Notes: generated by a model from the sequence alone, not told the origin. DNA of 64,000 bases from Cynocephalus volans (GCF_027409185.1 NC_084460.1:154567569-154631568); one strand, 5' to 3'. Shown: positions 43,379 through 57,589, counted from the stretch's first letter. A program made the numbers and translations.

Positions 43379-44658
43379 GGGGATTTCAAAAAGTTCATGG
43401 AAAAATGAAATTGAAAGACCAAATTAAAAACCATAAACTTTATTTATCAAAATAAGCTCCATGAAGTTCAACACACTTTTATAAGTGATGACGCCAGCCC
43501 TCTAGTCCATATCTAAAGAACTGAGGGTCCTGGGAATGTAACCATGTCAATGCCATGTGTTTTTGACATTAATAATTGAAGAAAATGTTTGTCCTTTAAA
43601 GATTTTTTAAGATTAGAAAACAAAAAGAATTCAGAAGGAGTCAAATTAGGACTGTGCGATGAATGTCTAATGGTTTCCCACTGAAACTCTAGAAAAATAG
43701 CCCCTGTTTAATGAGAGGAATGAATAGGAACATTGTTGTGGTGGAGAAGGACTCTGTGCTGAGGCTTTCTTGTGCATTTTTCTGCTAAAGCTTTGTCTAA
43801 CTTTCTCAGATCACTTCCATAATAAGTAGATATTATTGTTCTTTGGCCCTCCAGATAATCAACAAGAAAAATGTCTTGAGCATCTCTAAACACTCTTGCC
43901 ATGACCTTTGCTCTTGACCCATCTGCTTTTGCTTTGAACCACCTCTACCTCTTGGTAGCCATTGCTTTGATTGTGCTTTGTCTTCAAGATAGTATTGCAA
44001 AGCCATGTTTTATTTCCTGTTACAATACCTTGAAGAAATGCTTTAGGATCTTATCTTGATCCCACTTGTTTAAAATTTCCTTTGAAAGCTTTGCTCTTTT
44101 CAGCAGCTGATGTATGTGCAACAGTTTTGGAACCCATTGAAAGGAAAGTTTGCTCAACAGTAGATTTTAGTCAGAATTGTGTAAAGTGAACCAGTTGAGA
44201 TGTCTATGGTATTGGCTATTGTTTATGCCATTAATTGTTGGTCCTCTTCAATAAGTACACAAATGAAATTAATTTTTGCCTTGCAAATTGATGTGGATGT
44301 TCTGCTGTTGCAAGCTTCACCTTCAACATTGTCTCCTCTCTTTTTTAAACAAGTTAGCCATTTGTAAATTGCTGATTTCTTGGGGTATTGTTTTCACAAA
44401 CTTTTCATTAAAAATCAATGATTCCACCCACACTTCACCATAAATTTGATGTTTGTTCTTGCTTCAATTTTAGCAGAATTTGTGTTGCTCTATAGGGCTT
44501 CTTTTCAAACTGATGTCTTATTCTTATTAGCGCCTCCAACTAGATCCTGTCCAGATCTAACAAGTTAGTATGAGTTAATTTTGGTGCAAAAAGTTTTAAA
44601 ATCCATGCATAGTTTTTTTCGTAGCACACATTTTCCATGAACCTTTTGAAGACCTCTC
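43379..44658 (-). mobile_element. mariner transposon, about 1.28 kb, inactive
   Basis: Near full mariner length. The terminal inverted repeats are 'tttcaaaaagttcatggaaa' at the left and the complement of 'ggtcttcaaaaggttcatgg' at the right. TA dinucleotides occur close to both ends. The transposase is read on the minus strand and is broken. The element is the likely autonomous relative of the small palindromic elements at 28366 and 59553. Confidence 0.85.
43708..43902 (-). pseudogene. mariner transposase relic (catalytic domain end)
   Basis: The 64-residue frame contains 'VDYLEGQRTIISTYY' and 'VLLHHNNVPIH', the region of the mariner DD34D catalytic domain. The usual aspartate in the HHDN motif reads asparagine (HHNN). 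Together with stops elsewhere this shows an inactive gene. Frames to the right (to about 44550) are broken. Confidence 0.8.
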
Positions 44659-45147
44659 ATATGTGTGACATCCGAAATTTTGTTTATTATTCACTATACG
44701 TTTAATACATTCATTTTCTTCCCCACACCTTTGAGCACAATTTAAGGTCCCTTAATCTAAGGACACTAGTTTTTCTTTTTTTCTAATTATGAAGACATTA
44801 GTTTGTCTTTGATTACTTTTATATTTTTTTCATCTGGAGAAAATTAAAGAGATCTCTATTTCTTCTTTAGACATTTAGGTTAAGTTTTCTTATAAAAAAT
44901 GAACAACTTTATTTATCTGAGTTCCAATAAGATTGTTTTTGTGGGTCTTTTCACTAATTAAGAAGGAAATCCTTTGATTTTATTTTGTTTTTGTGAATGG
45001 TTTAATTTTCTTAATATTCCACATGAAACTAAATATAAAGATCCAGAAAACTATTTTTAAAATTTTTTATCCTTATACTCATGTGCATTTTTTAACAGTT
45101 TAGCGATATGTTTTCTAAAGCTATTATATTTTTAAAAATAACATAGT

Positions 45148-45545
45148 ATATGGCATAGGCTGAATATGTGTGTCCCCCCCAAAGTTTGTATTTTGAAACC
45201 TAAGCCTCAGTGTGATGATAGTTAGAGGTGGGACCTTTAGGAGTTGATTAGGTCGTAAGAGTAAAGCCCTCATGAATGGGAATTCTGCCTGCCCTTATAA
45301 GAGGCCAGAGAACTCTCTAGCCCCTTCTGCCATGTCAGAAAATGAAAAAAACAAAACAAACAAACAAACAAAAAAACATGGCTGTGTATGAACCGGGAAT
45401 TGGGACTACACCAGACACTGAATTTGCCAGCACTTCAATATTGGAAATCCAAGCATCCAGAACTGTGGGTAATAACTTTCTATTGTTTGTAAGCCACCCA
45501 GACTATGGCATTTTGTTATGGCAGCCTGAGAGGACTAAGACAGTA
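45148..45545 (+). mobile_element. MaLR/MLT1-type LTR
   Basis: Runs from 'ggctgaatatgtgtgtcccc' through 'tctagccccttctgccatgt' and 'gcatccagaactgtgggtaa' to 'gagaggactaagacag'. An (AAAC)n tract at 45343-45375 has expanded inside it. Confidence 0.75.
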
Positions 45546-46057
45546 TGCTTTTATCATATTATATAAAATTGTATTAATAAAAATAGCTTTTAGGTCTATG
45601 AAAAACAAAAGATTTTTAAAAGTAGTTGTATTAGAAATAAAAATTAGACTATAAAATTAAACTATAAAATTTAAAGAATCAAATTTAAAAATTAAACTAT
45701 AAAACTAAGTATAATAAAATATTATTCAGGAATATTTACCACAAAACCCCAAACTCAACTATTCATTTTCTGCTCATACATCTGTGTACTTTATTTTTTT
45801 TAGCCTAAGAAAAGCTTAGAGACTGTTGTCTTAAGCATAATGATGGTTCGTATCCATTAGATTTAAGGTCACTAGTCACATGTATGTTTGTTTACTCACT
45901 TTTCAGCAATTCCCATAGTATGATAGTTTAAAAGCACTGGCCTTAAATTAGGAAGGAAACTTTATTTCTATCCCCTTTCTTATTTTAGTTGAATGATTTT
46001 AATATTTGAATTTGCTAAAGAGTAATCACCTTTGACCCACCTTTGAATAGGATAGAT

Positions 46058-46448
46058 GGAATTTGCTATAGGTCAAATGTGTCCCCCCAAAGTTTATGTA
46101 TTGAAAATTTTATAACAGTGTTAAGAGGGTGAGATATCCAACTATGGACTTGAAAAGTGGTGACTTTAAGAGGTAATTAGATTGTGAGAACTGTGCCCTT
46201 GTGAATGAGTGATCTATTCATGGATTACCAGGCGTGATTCTGATGGCTTTATAAGGGGAGCAAGTGAGAAGTGTAGCACTCTTGTTCAGCCCATTCTCTC
46301 CATGAGACACCCTGGTCACCACAGTACCCTGGACTAAGAGAGTTCTTAGCCAGATGTGTTGCCTAGACTTTAGACTTTCCAGCTTTCAAAACTGTAAATT
46401 ATTCAGTTTCAGGTATTCTGTTATAGACAACAGAAATGGACTAATACA
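46058..46448 (+). mobile_element. MaLR-type LTR
   Basis: 'gctataggtcaaatgtgtcc', 'ctccatgagacaccctggtc' and 'caacagaaatggactaatac' outline a second MaLR LTR in the same orientation, 0.5 kb from the previous one. Confidence 0.65.
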
Positions 46449-46449
46449 G

Positions 46450-47365
46450 CATTTTAGGTAACAGAATGCTTCTTGTTAAGAACTGGATGCCAGTTACAAG
46501 TATAAATGCACATGGAAATAACAAAATAAAATTAATAAATTATTTCAATGTTTCACACAACTGTTTTAATGGCTTCTATAAAAAGTCTCTTGTAATGCAA
46601 TCATAATTATGTACTCTTCTAAAGTAAGTTGTAGACTATATTGTATACATAAATGCTAAGACTATACTCATATTTCCTTTCTATGATTTGTAATATGTCT
46701 TTCTTAATGCCTTCTGTTCTTTTCATTCTAGTGAGTATCTCATATTGATAGGGTTTCGTTTGTTGTTTGTTGTTTTTGTTTTACAAAAAATCTCAATCTT
46801 GACACAGCCTGTAGCATTCCATCACCAATGACACTCTAACTTGGATGTTGTGGATCAGTATTTACCCCACCTTTCATTTTGAAATTCTGGTCATGCTTAG
46901 TTTCAGTGACACTACTCTTTCTTCTTTCTGTATCTAAAATTGTACATTTTTCTCAAATGGTATCTTATGAAATGTTTCATTTATTTTAAACAGTGAGGAA
47001 AAACATTTAACTAACTATGTATATTGGTAGTTTTAGGGTCCATGCTTTAAATAAGAAATTGGCATGTCCATTTTATGAATTTTAATAATTGGTAATTTTG
47101 TTGAGGCACACCAAGTATTTATCAGTTCTACTTTACTTTCTTAAAGACATTATATTCTTAAATTCCTTTGTCTTCTTGCTCCTGTCAAAGCCTATTCTAC
47201 AACTAATTTCCAGAAAACGTATTTATTTATCCTCTTGGAATTTTTATTTGCCTTTCACCTAAATTTGATCTACAATTTTTGTTTACTTGTTCCCATTTTT
47301 TTTTTCTGTAGAGAATGTACTTTTATTCCTTCCTGGCTAATCTTTTTTTCTCTCCCTTTTTTTTT
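46450..47365. other. no gene recognised
   Basis: AT-rich DNA without a supportable feature. Confidence 0.4.
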
Positions 47366-47367
47366 TT

Positions 47368-47452
47368 CTTCTCTCTCTCTCTGTCTCTGTCTCTGTCTCT
47401 GTCTCTGTCTCTCTCTCTCCTCTCTCTCTCTCTCTCTTTCTCTCTTTTTTTC
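47368..47452. repeat. (TC)n/(TCTCTG)n simple repeat
   Basis: Pyrimidine tract with five TCTCTG-like hexamers inside a TC dinucleotide run. Confidence 0.95.
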
Positions 47453-47459
47453 TTAAAGC

Positions 47460-50400
47460 ATCCTTAAGCAACCTCCTAAGAAAGAGTACATGCATGAGAG
47501 ATAAATTTTTAGAAAGATAACATGTCTGGAAATGTATTTATTCTACCTTCATCTTTGGATGATAACAACAATAAAATATTATGCTAATTTCTCTTATAAG
47601 GTTGAGAGTTTTTTAACCTTTACTTTATGCCTTTTTTTGAATGTTAAAACCTGACACATTCATTAAGAATTTATGAATATCTCAGAATACATTTATTATA
47701 TCCCCCTAATTTCAGGATGATGTTGTATTTCATCATCTTTTTTTAAAGTCATGGTACCGAGTACTCATTCAGTGAGTCATTTGTACCTATTGATTTGTTC
47801 TCAAAACTTTACTTAATTTTAATTAATATCTCCCCTAATTTCTTCTGTTTTCTCTTTCTGCAAGATCTGTAATTAGTCTATTAGATATGCTGTATTTTTT
47901 TCCTAAATTTTTAATTCTTTTTTCTTCCTAATTTTTATCTATTTAAATTTTTTGAGAGATTTTATCAACATTTCTTCCAACACTTGATTTTATTAGTGCT
48001 ATTACATTTTTTGACTTCTCAGGAACACTTTTGTGTTTCTAAATGGTATACTTTTATGATAAATTGTTATTTTTTTTCTTATATGCGATTACCTATCATC
48101 TATGTGGACTGCATTTGTAGTTTGTTTGATGTTTTCTTCTGTTGCTACCAGTTCCTTTTTTTTTTTTTTTCCCTCGTTTCATTTTTTTCTCTCCCACATT
48201 GTAGGCTTCTCTCCCACATTCCATATTGAAGAATAGGTTAATAGTTTCTGGCAAAGTGTTTCTAGGATGTTTCAGAACAATTTGCCATTAACTATTAGAA
48301 AAGAAAAAAAAAAAAAAAGCCAAAGTCTTCGTTTGAATGTATTAGAAGAAAGTGATAATTACAAGGCTAAAACCCTGAGAATTAGGAACTCAGAGTGGTG
48401 AGTCTGATAGTCTGATGCATGTTACACTTTTTCCTCTTAATGTGACTGATGATTTTTAAAGTGGTTATAGACAATCTAAACAGTAATTTAAACAAATATT
48501 TACCACAATCTGCCAGAAAGGTCTCCTGATAGCCCCCTAGGCTTTGTGTTGGTATTCCAAAGGCCTACATCTTAGGAGAAAAAGTATAGGGAGGTTGATA
48601 AACTCTCAAGACTGCAGCCCAAACATGAAATCTTTAAATTCCTGAATGGAATAAGTCGATTTGTTATTTTTAGCACCTCTAACTAGTCAATTGCAAAAGT
48701 AAATTTTATCTGAGAAAGGTAATATCATTGGTAAGTACATTACATAATGTCTCTAATTTTCATATAAAGATATAAATTCAGTAAAAAAATTTTAAAAAAC
48801 TAAATGAGAAAAGAACATTAATAAAAAAGATAATATAATAGAAACAATGACATTAAATTTACCACCAAAATAATACTGCAAAATTTATAACTAAATTTGA
48901 TAACAGACAACATGGTTACAGAAGATAAAAATTGAAATAATTATTTTAGGGATCAAATCTATATATAAAAGCCCACTTACAAAAAAAAACTTCAGGCCTA
49001 GTTGAGCCCACCTGTGAATTATACCAAACAATTAAGGAATTATGCCACTTTTAGAAAAAACTCTACCAGAGAATAAAAAACCAAGGAATACCTCCCATTG
49101 CATTTTAGGAGTCCAGTAAAATGTTAGTATTGAATCTTAAGAAAATGTTAAAAATAAGAAAAATTATCTTTATGATCATGTATGTAAAAATAAATACTTG
49201 TAAACCGAATCTAATATGGCTATTGTCAAAATAACCAAGTATTATTAAGTATATGTTTTGTTTGGTTAATAACTGAAAGAGGAAAAAAAATTTTTTTCTT
49301 ACATATGTTATGTAAGTTTGTCTTGGAATGTAACTGCCTACTCCTCTTTGGAGGAAATACAGCAAGATGAAAATAACCAGACATAGACATTGCAGTACTC
49401 TTTGTAGGCTATGTTACTGATTTCACTTTTCTTAGTCTTTACAAAATGTCTTTACTTTATAAAAAGCATGCACCTCACAGGTGACGTTCTTATTGCCAAG
49501 ACATATGGATAGAACTCTACATCAGAGCAGGGAAATGTGTCATCTGATTGGTTTTTGTAACCTATCTACTTGTTCACTTTGTTCTTTTATTTCAATATAT
49601 CTGTCTTTTCTCTTATTTTTACCTTTTCCCAAGCAAAAGCAAGCTGAACTGAAACTGTGGGGAATATCAGAGAAAATGAAAAACAACAAGAATAGCAATA
49701 CAACTAACGTGACGTACTTTTATGACTGGTTTTCTCATTTTGAAATACGGAAACTACGAAGTAAGAATACAATTTACTTACGATGGTAAACTAGAATGAA
49801 ATAATATACAAATGCATTTTCTGGTAGCCCAATCATTTGGAACTTATAATTTAGCCAGAGCAAACCCGTTTGTACAGAATTACAAAACACCTGAAGGGGA
49901 ATCAGTGTTAGATCAATTCAACACACAGGGAAAGATCTTAGAATTTCCTTCCAGTGTCACTAAGGAGTTCTCTGGGAGTTCATGGAACACCATGGTGGAG
50001 AGGAAATTCACAGGATGTCAATGATTCTTCAGAGATTACTCAAGGATGATACTTTCTTATGGGATCTTAAATGGTAGATTCACTGGAAAGTGTCTTTACA
50101 GTGTAAACAGGTTTCCAGTACAATACAAACATTTAATATCCTATCTCTAGATTTTTCAGAAGGACTTCTACATTTGAATTATGTTTAAGAGTTGGTATAG
50201 AAAAATATAAATATAATTTGATGTTAGTCATTACATATTGAATCTATCATACACTCTTAGCAATATGTTAAGCTCTCAGGTGTTTTATAACAAATTAAAA
50301 TATATGAGATCTGTCCTTGAACTGGTTATCCTTTAAAAGATAGCTACTGTACACTTTTTTTCAGAGAACTTAGTTTTAACCTTGTTTAACTTTATTGAGT

Positions 50401-52610
50401 TCTTTACCTCACAGCTGCTTATTTGGCAGACAAATGGTTCGTTATAAAGCTCACTTTCCATTCTCTCTCTCATAAATTAAATGGCATCTTTACTACACTT
50501 TCATCCTTTTCCCTGATCTCAGAAAAGTATTCATCATTTCTTCTCTCCAAAGCAAATCACCCTGAGTCATACAAACTACCTGCCTCCTTAAGAGTTTTGG
50601 TTTTTGTGTCATGTTCATTCCCTTCATCTCCACTGAATTTTTCTATGTACTTTTCCACTTATTTAAGTCTCTCTTATCCTGATAGTATCTTTTAGTCAAC
50701 TCTACAACCATCCATTTTCTTTGAATCACTAAACTTCTTCAACGATTAGTTTATATTTACTGCTTCCATTTAATGACTATACATTTATCCTTAATTCTTC
50801 TGTAATAATGCTTTGCCTTAAATCCTCTATTTTTAACTTCTCTTATTGGGACAAAGATTCAAAATACCAGAGACTTTTTCTACTATCTAGCACTTAAAAA
50901 CCACTTGCAATCAGTTGTCATTTCTTTCTTTCCCATAGCTCTTATTTGTCTTATATCATTCTTCAGTTTATTATCACTTTCAACATACTAGTTTAAATCT
51001 TCATTTCTTACACCTGAGTGGTCAAACTTGCTTTCTAACTATTGGACTATCCTTAACATATGCGTCTTCCAATTCATTATGTATGCAGTTACTCAATAAA
51101 TCTGTCTGATCTTGGATCTGATATAACGTTGAATATCTCTGCTGAATTCTCAGTGGCTACAGAGTAAAAGTTAAATGACTTGGCTTGTTTTTCAGCATTC
51201 CACAACCTGACTCCAAATCACCTTTCTGATTTTACTTTCTACTACTTCCCTTTATGATTCCTACAGTCCTGCCCATATTTTGCTTGTGTCCATACATTTG
51301 CTTCCATTTTTTCTAATATCAAATCCCTATCTATCATTTATAGCACATTACCAATTCCTCCTGATTTATCAATCTTTCTGATACTCACAGCAGAATGTAC
51401 TCTCTCTCTTTCTAACTTCCATCATATTCTACCTTTATACATTCTCATTTCCTTAAAAATGTTTTATTTACAAACACGAGGGTGATGGTGCATGAGAAAC
51501 AACATAAAAATAAAAATTGCAAAAAATAATGATTTTGTCACATTTTAAGGAAATAAATAATACCATGTTGGTGTGATGTCTTCATTAAACGTAAGATTTA
51601 TCTGGCTTGCTTTTCTGCAAATTCATTATTAGATGATCAAAATATTTAATTTATCAACTTTATTTTCAATTAAAATAAGTACACATAATATTGATCACTC
51701 TTGGCAAATGCAAGATCAGAAATATTTTTTGATAATTTTAAAGTTGAGACAGATTTTTCTGCCAATACTATCTAATTGGATTGTTTTGTTTTTTGTTTTT
51801 TTTTTTTTGGAGGGGTTATGTTTTAAAAATTCTGTATACATTCTCACTTTAAGTCCTTTACTGTAAATGTGGTTTGAAATAGTTTCTACCAATATGTAGT
51901 TTTTGTTTTCATCACCTTAACAAGGTCTTTCACAGAGAAAACTATTTTTATTTTAATGACATACAACCTATCGTATTTTTATTTTATGGATTGTGCTCTT
52001 TATGTCATGTCTAAAAACTCTTCTTCAAAATCTGGTTATTAAAACTTTCTCCTGTATTTTTCTGTAAAAGTTTTATATTTTTATGCTTCACATTTAATAT
52101 ACAATTCATTTTGAATTAATTTTTGTAATAATGTAAGATTTAAGTTTAGGGTTTTTGTTGTTCTTGTTTGATATCCAATTGTTCTAACATTAATTTTTGA
52201 AAGGAAGATTCCTCTTCCTTTGAATTGCCTTTGCACCATTGAGTAAATTCAGTCAGCCATACTTGTGTGTGTGTGTTTCTGGGTTCTGGGTTCTGTTTCA
52301 CTGATGTGTCTATTTATCCATCAATACCACACTTTCTTGATTACTGTAGCTATATAATAATTCTTAAAAGCAGATAGAGTGATTGTTCCCACTTTCTTTT
52401 TCTTCAAAATTATTTCAGCTGTCTCTAAAATGGAGCTGAATGTCTCTCCATTCACTTGTCATTTTTATTTCTTTCAACAGTAGTTTTTAATTTTTAGCAT
52501 ACAAATGCTGTACATGTTTTGTTAGATTTATGTATAAATATTTCATTTTTTGAATTATATAAATAGTATTATAAGTTTAATGTTTGTTTCTGTTTTCATT
52601 GTAGTATATG
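47460..52610. other. long AT-rich stretch, little recognised
   Basis: No gene could be supported. 51185-51310 ('cagcattccacaacctgact') faintly resembles a LINE2 segment. The region near 51880-52600 resembles antisense L1 ('taatttttgtaataatgtaa', 'actgatgtgtctatttatcc'). Both are low confidence. Confidence 0.35.
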
Positions 52611-52611
52611 T

Positions 52612-53435
52612 AAAATTGAAAAAAGTGCTCAACATCACTAATCATCAGGCAAATGCAAATCAAAACCAAATTAAGATATCATTTCACCCCAGTTAGACTG
52701 GCTATTATTGGAAAGACAAAAAATAACAAATGCTGGGAAGGATGCAGAGAAAGGGAAATACTTCTAAACTGTTGGTGGGACTGCAAATTAGTTCAGCCAT
52801 TACAGAAAACAGTATGGAAGTTTCTCAAACAACTACAGATAGAACTACCATATTATCAAATAACCAAAGGAATAGAAATCATCATGCCAAAGGGGTACCT
52901 GCACTCCCATCTTTATTGCAGCTGTATTTACAGTAGCCAAGTTATGGAACCAATCTAAATTTCCATCAATGGATGACTGGACTGGATAATGAAAATGTGG
53001 TATACATACACAATGGAATACTACTCAGCCATAAAAAAGAATGAAATTCTGCCATTCTCAGAAACATGGATGAGCTTAGAGAAAATTATGTTAAGTGAAA
53101 TAAGCCAGGTATGGAAATAGAAATACTACATGTCATCATTGATAAGTGAGAGTTAAAAAAGAAAGAAAGAAAGAAATACTACACTAATACATTGAACTTT
53201 CAGAAGGACAGAACAGAACTATGGTTGCTAAAGGTGGGAAAGGGGGAAGGGAAAGGGGGTTAGGCAGTAATTGGGTAATGGATAAAAATAATAATTACAT
53301 TTTGTAATGATGAATGTGCCAATAATCCTGATTTGACCATCACATATTGTACACAAATACTGATAGTCAACTCTCTATCCCAGAAATATGTATAAGCAAT
53401 TATGTTTCAATAAAAAAAGGAAAAAAAAATGTCAG
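52612..53435 (+). mobile_element. L1 3' end
   Basis: The end of ORF2 is readable in broken frames ('catcactaatcatcaggcaa', 'atggaatactactcagccat'). The 3' UTR and an A-rich tail near 53410-53430 follow. It is 5' truncated and older than the copy at 21013. Confidence 0.8.
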
Positions 53436-54005
53436 CCATATGTTTAGCCATTATACTCCTAAGAATTCCCCTAGGAGAAAAGAAAGTATGTCAGTACAAA
53501 GACGTATAAACCAGTGTTCATACCAGCTTTGGAAAAGCGAAAAACTGGAAACATTCTAAATATCCATCAACAGGTAAATGGATAAACAAATGCGGTATAT
53601 CCATACAATGAAATCCTACTCAGCAATAAAACGAAATATATCAATGTGTGCAGGAACATGAATTAATCTCAAAATAATTTTTCTGTATGAAAAAAGCAAA
53701 AATATAACTGTGTAAGTACGTACTGTATAATTGCATATACATAAAATTCCAGAAAATGCAAATTAATCTTTAGTGACAGAAAGAAGACCAGTGGTTCCCC
53801 AAGAATGGGCTGGAGTGAGCAGGGGCAGCATGGAGGGAACATGAAAGGGCACAAGTACACTTTTTGGGTGATTGACATGTGCATTATCTTGACTGCAGTG
53901 ATGATTTCATGGAAACGCATGCATGTCAAAACTCATTCAATTTTATACTTTAAATATATTCAGTGTGTTGTATGTCAATTGCACAACAATACAGCTCTTA
54001 AAAAA
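53436..54005 (+). mobile_element. older L1M 3' end
   Basis: A second L1 tail directly downstream. 'tccatcaacaggtaaatgga', 'gaaatcctactcagcaataa' and 'tcaaaactcattcaatttta' belong to an L1M-type ORF2 end and 3' UTR. Confidence 0.7.
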
Positions 54006-54639
54006 TGATTTTGTATGTTGGTATTGTATCTTGCACCCCTGAAGAATGTAATTATTTGTTCTAGGAGTTATTTGTAGGTTCTTTAGATTGTCTACATGAA
54101 CTGCCTTTGTCATCTGCTAATACTTTACCTATATGTTTACATTAGTAGTTATTTATCTCTATGTTGTATTACAGATTTGGTGGTTGTATCATATCATTAT
54201 CATAAATACTGTAGAGTGAATTGTGAATTATTCTTTCATTAACATAGTACACATAAAACCCCAATATGTGAGGATTTCCCCAGCATATATAAAATGGTGC
54301 CTACAACAGAATCTGTGAATTTCTCACTACTAAGAGAACAACCCTGATTGTTATGAATGCATCTTAGTTGTCAGACTCTTGATTCAATCACTTGCCAGTT
54401 ATCCTAATGTTAGCTATACTAAGTGTATTGCTCAAGGACTTCAACAACTTCTAAAAATGTGAATTCCATGCTTTCATTTTAGGTCTATTGTATCAATATC
54501 TTTTGAATCTGAGGCTCTGGAAAATCTTATTTTTAAATAGGTCCTCAGTTATAAAAAGTATTTGTAGTGCATGATAATATTTACACAACATTTGTGAAAT
54601 GACATATTAATAAGGAAAATAGATTAGCAGTTGCTAAGA

Positions 54640-54965
54640 TTTAGAGATAGAGAGCAGAGTGGAAGAATGTAGCTATAAAGGGGTAGCATTAGGAAGTCTT
54701 GTCCTGGTACAGTCAGGTAACTGTGGTAGGGGTTTGGTGAACCTACACATGTGATAAAATTGCACAGAGATGCACATATACAACTGGTGAAATTAGATTA
54801 AACTGTATGGATTCTACCAATGCCAATATTCCTTGTTTTGATATAGTACTGTAGTAATGCAAAACGTTAATATTGGGGGAGGCTGGATAAAGGGTGCATG
54901 AGAACTCCTTGTACATTTCTTTGAAACTTTCTGTGAGTTTGTAATTAACACAAAAAATAAAGTTT
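54640..54965 (+). mobile_element. L1M-type 3' tail
   Basis: 'gttaatattgggggaggctg', 'ggataaagggtgcatgagaa' and a 'cacaaaaaataaagtttaaa' tail match old L1M 3' ends. Confidence 0.55.
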
Positions 54966-54969
54966 AAAA

Positions 54970-56400
54970 ATAAACAAACTAACAAAAAATTCTTACCAGG
55001 TAGCTTTTATGCATCCTCCTGACTCTGTCCTGACTGGCATTTGGAAATTCCTGCATAGGAAATTTTAGGGGAAACTTATGAGAATATTTTGTAAACACAT
55101 TTTCCTTTGTTGGTAAGAATGTTACATTACTATTATTAAAGAAATGTCCTTTTCAGTTTGAGTGTTTTTGAATTAACGCAGTATCACTATTAGGCATATG
55201 TTAGAAACATACTGCTTAATTTAAAATTAATCCACCCTTTATTTTCTGCTCCACATTGGGCTTTCCAGACCTTTTATTATAGTGATAGAACATAAAATAA
55301 ATCTCAAACTCCCTACATTGCTAGATAATATATCCAAGGTGAGCTATAATTGATAGTCATTTCATTATTGAAGAAGGTCACTGGATTTGCATGATTCTTC
55401 TTTCATTGTGAATGTATAATTCACATATTATCCTACGAAGTGACGTCTTCGGTTCTCTGGTTCATAATCCCATTGGGAGCTATTCATTAGCAGTGGGTAA
55501 CAAGATGAACTAACAAGATGAACATGAGTGCACAATCTCATTTCTTAGTTATTAAAAAAGTGCAATACTGGGATTCATGGTGGGAAGAAGAATGTGTTGA
55601 TACCATGAGATAAATCTCCTATTATTCTCAGCATCTCAGCATGGTTAAAACCTTTCATGGATGCTGCATTTAGTTTGGCTCTGCAACTTAAAAAGAAACT
55701 ACAGAGGATTAAGAGAGTCCCATAAATGATTAAAGGATTAAAAATATGACCTCTAAAAGAAGGTTAAAGGGACTGTAATTGTTTAGCCTAGAGACTAGGA
55801 AGCCAAGAGATAAGTTAGAATTATCAGTTAAGAATGTAACAGATGACAGACAATTTTACAGAGAATGCTATACTGTAGTCTCTATTTTTTCTGACTATGC
55901 CTGGGTAACTGAACATAAACTGCAGCATAAGGAAGTTAGATTATATTTTAAATGGAATTTCAAGAAAATTAGGTTTGTTTAGATATTTAAAATGATTGTC
56001 TATGGATATCATAGAAATTCAACTGTGAGAGCAAATAAAAAGAATATTTAATCAAAATGTATCTAATTGAATTGACCTACTTGAAGGAGCACTTGGGAGG
56101 GAATGAGTTCTCTTTCACAGAACCCCCTCAAAAAAGAGTTGCTCTAAATTAAGTCAATCATATTAAGCAATAACAATCAAAGGCATTTACACAAGTCATA
56201 AAAAGCAGACATATCCCTTTTTGCATTGCTGGAAAAAATAATTTCTGACACTAGATGATGGTATAAGGAGTCGGTCTTAAGTGCAATTATGCTCTCTATT
56301 TGCAAAGTTTGTTGTCTTCTCTTGATATTCTGTACCTGCATATTTTCCCTCTTTATACCTTAGTTGTCCAATGTCTTTCAATTCTCCTATTCCCATGGAA
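54970..56400. other. no gene recognised
   Basis: No supportable feature. Confidence 0.4.
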
Positions 56401-56404
56401 TTAT

Positions 56405-56610
56405 TTATTTGTTTATTTGTTCTACATATATTTACTGAGTTATCTAATATGCTGTGAGAGCTATGTTGGCTGATGAGAACAAAAAGGACAATAAATAAAA
56501 CAGAACCAAATGCTGTCACCCTGAAGTGAATAGTCTACTAGGCATGCAGAGAAGTGAACAGACATTACAATACAGAGTGCTATGGGATCACGTAGGAGAC
56601 CGGATTTTGG
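56405..56610 (+). mobile_element. MIR/LINE2-type ancient repeat
   Basis: 'acatatatttactgagttat', 'gaacaaaaaggacaataaat' and 'ctactaggcatgcagagaag' follow the order of LINE2/MIR consensus ends (activity peak, gain phrase, 'tagtc' block). Part of it recurs inverted at 57977. Confidence 0.45.
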
Positions 56611-57279
56611 TAGTGTGAAAGTTTGATAACCTAACATTCCGGTAATCAAAGAAATGCATATTCCACCTTGTTAAATAGCAGACTAACTTAATCTTATCTA
56701 ATAACAGTATATCAGTTGCTTGTAATTTGTATAGTTTCTGTTCAGATTACAATAGTTACTTTAAGGTAGCTGCTCAGTCTTTCCAAATACTAATCTTTCC
56801 ACCTGTTTCGTTCCCAGTTTGAAAATGTTCCTTCTATCTTCTTGACATAGGGAGTGAGGTCTTGTACCTGCATGATGAGTCTCTGCTATTCCTTGCACCC
56901 CTGAAAGACCTTGATGCAAAAATTTCCCTTAGCCATCTGATCATGGCTCATGGGCCTCTGGCCCTGAAATCTACAGCAGGTGAACACATGGAGTCTTTCA
57001 TCTTTATCAGAGCCTGGAGTTCTCCTTGATGACTCAATCCCACTTCAGTTTTCATTTATCCCCCGATATCTGGCTGTGATTCTCGTTTGATCCCTGACAT
57101 GGCTGAGGTCACAAAAGACCGTACTCATAACTCCATTTAGTCCTTTCCAAGGCAAACTTCTAAAACACTGAGCAGCCAACATCATTAGCTACATGTTTAT
57201 CTTGCCAAAGGTTAGTCACAACCTTTTCAACATCTGGCTTCTTATGACTGTGAATCAGTAGCCAAAGAAGTGGGTTACC

Positions 57280-57545
57280 TTGTTTGCTGGGTTGAATGAT
57301 CTTGATGATCAGGAGAAAACTGAACTGCCACTCCACAGTGGGGGTGAGAAGGATTATCTCTGGGGTGTAGGAGATACCCCAGAGAACCTCTTAGTACTGT
57401 CCTGTTCTGTGATTAATGAGATAAAATTAAAACCCAGTACAGGCAGACCTTCTAGTGAGTGACTCACACACTTTAGGGGTGAAGTTTTGGGTTAGTCTAC
57501 CCATAAAGAACTAAACAAACCAAGATATGTGCTGAAGATGAAGGG
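57280..57545 (+). repeat. unnamed repeat, copy A
   Basis: About 260 bases that are similar (roughly three quarters by eye) to the complement of 59812-60045. Shared blocks are 'ttagtactgtcctg', 'gataaaatta' and 'gtacaggcaga'. Both copies read related peptide text ('LVLSC.VI..IKL'), suggesting descent from a coding segment of a retroelement or gene that I cannot name. Confidence 0.7.
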
Positions 57546-57589
57546 ACTTATAAGATAAGTAGTAGAAGAAAGTAGTTATAATTACTAGT

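Noticed and set aside
44581..44640. Second, separate palindrome near the mariner right end
   Set aside because: It is the mariner's own terminal repeat and subterminal sequence, not another element.
47235..47456. 73-codon leucine/serine-rich frame
   Set aside because: Translation of the TC-rich simple repeat.
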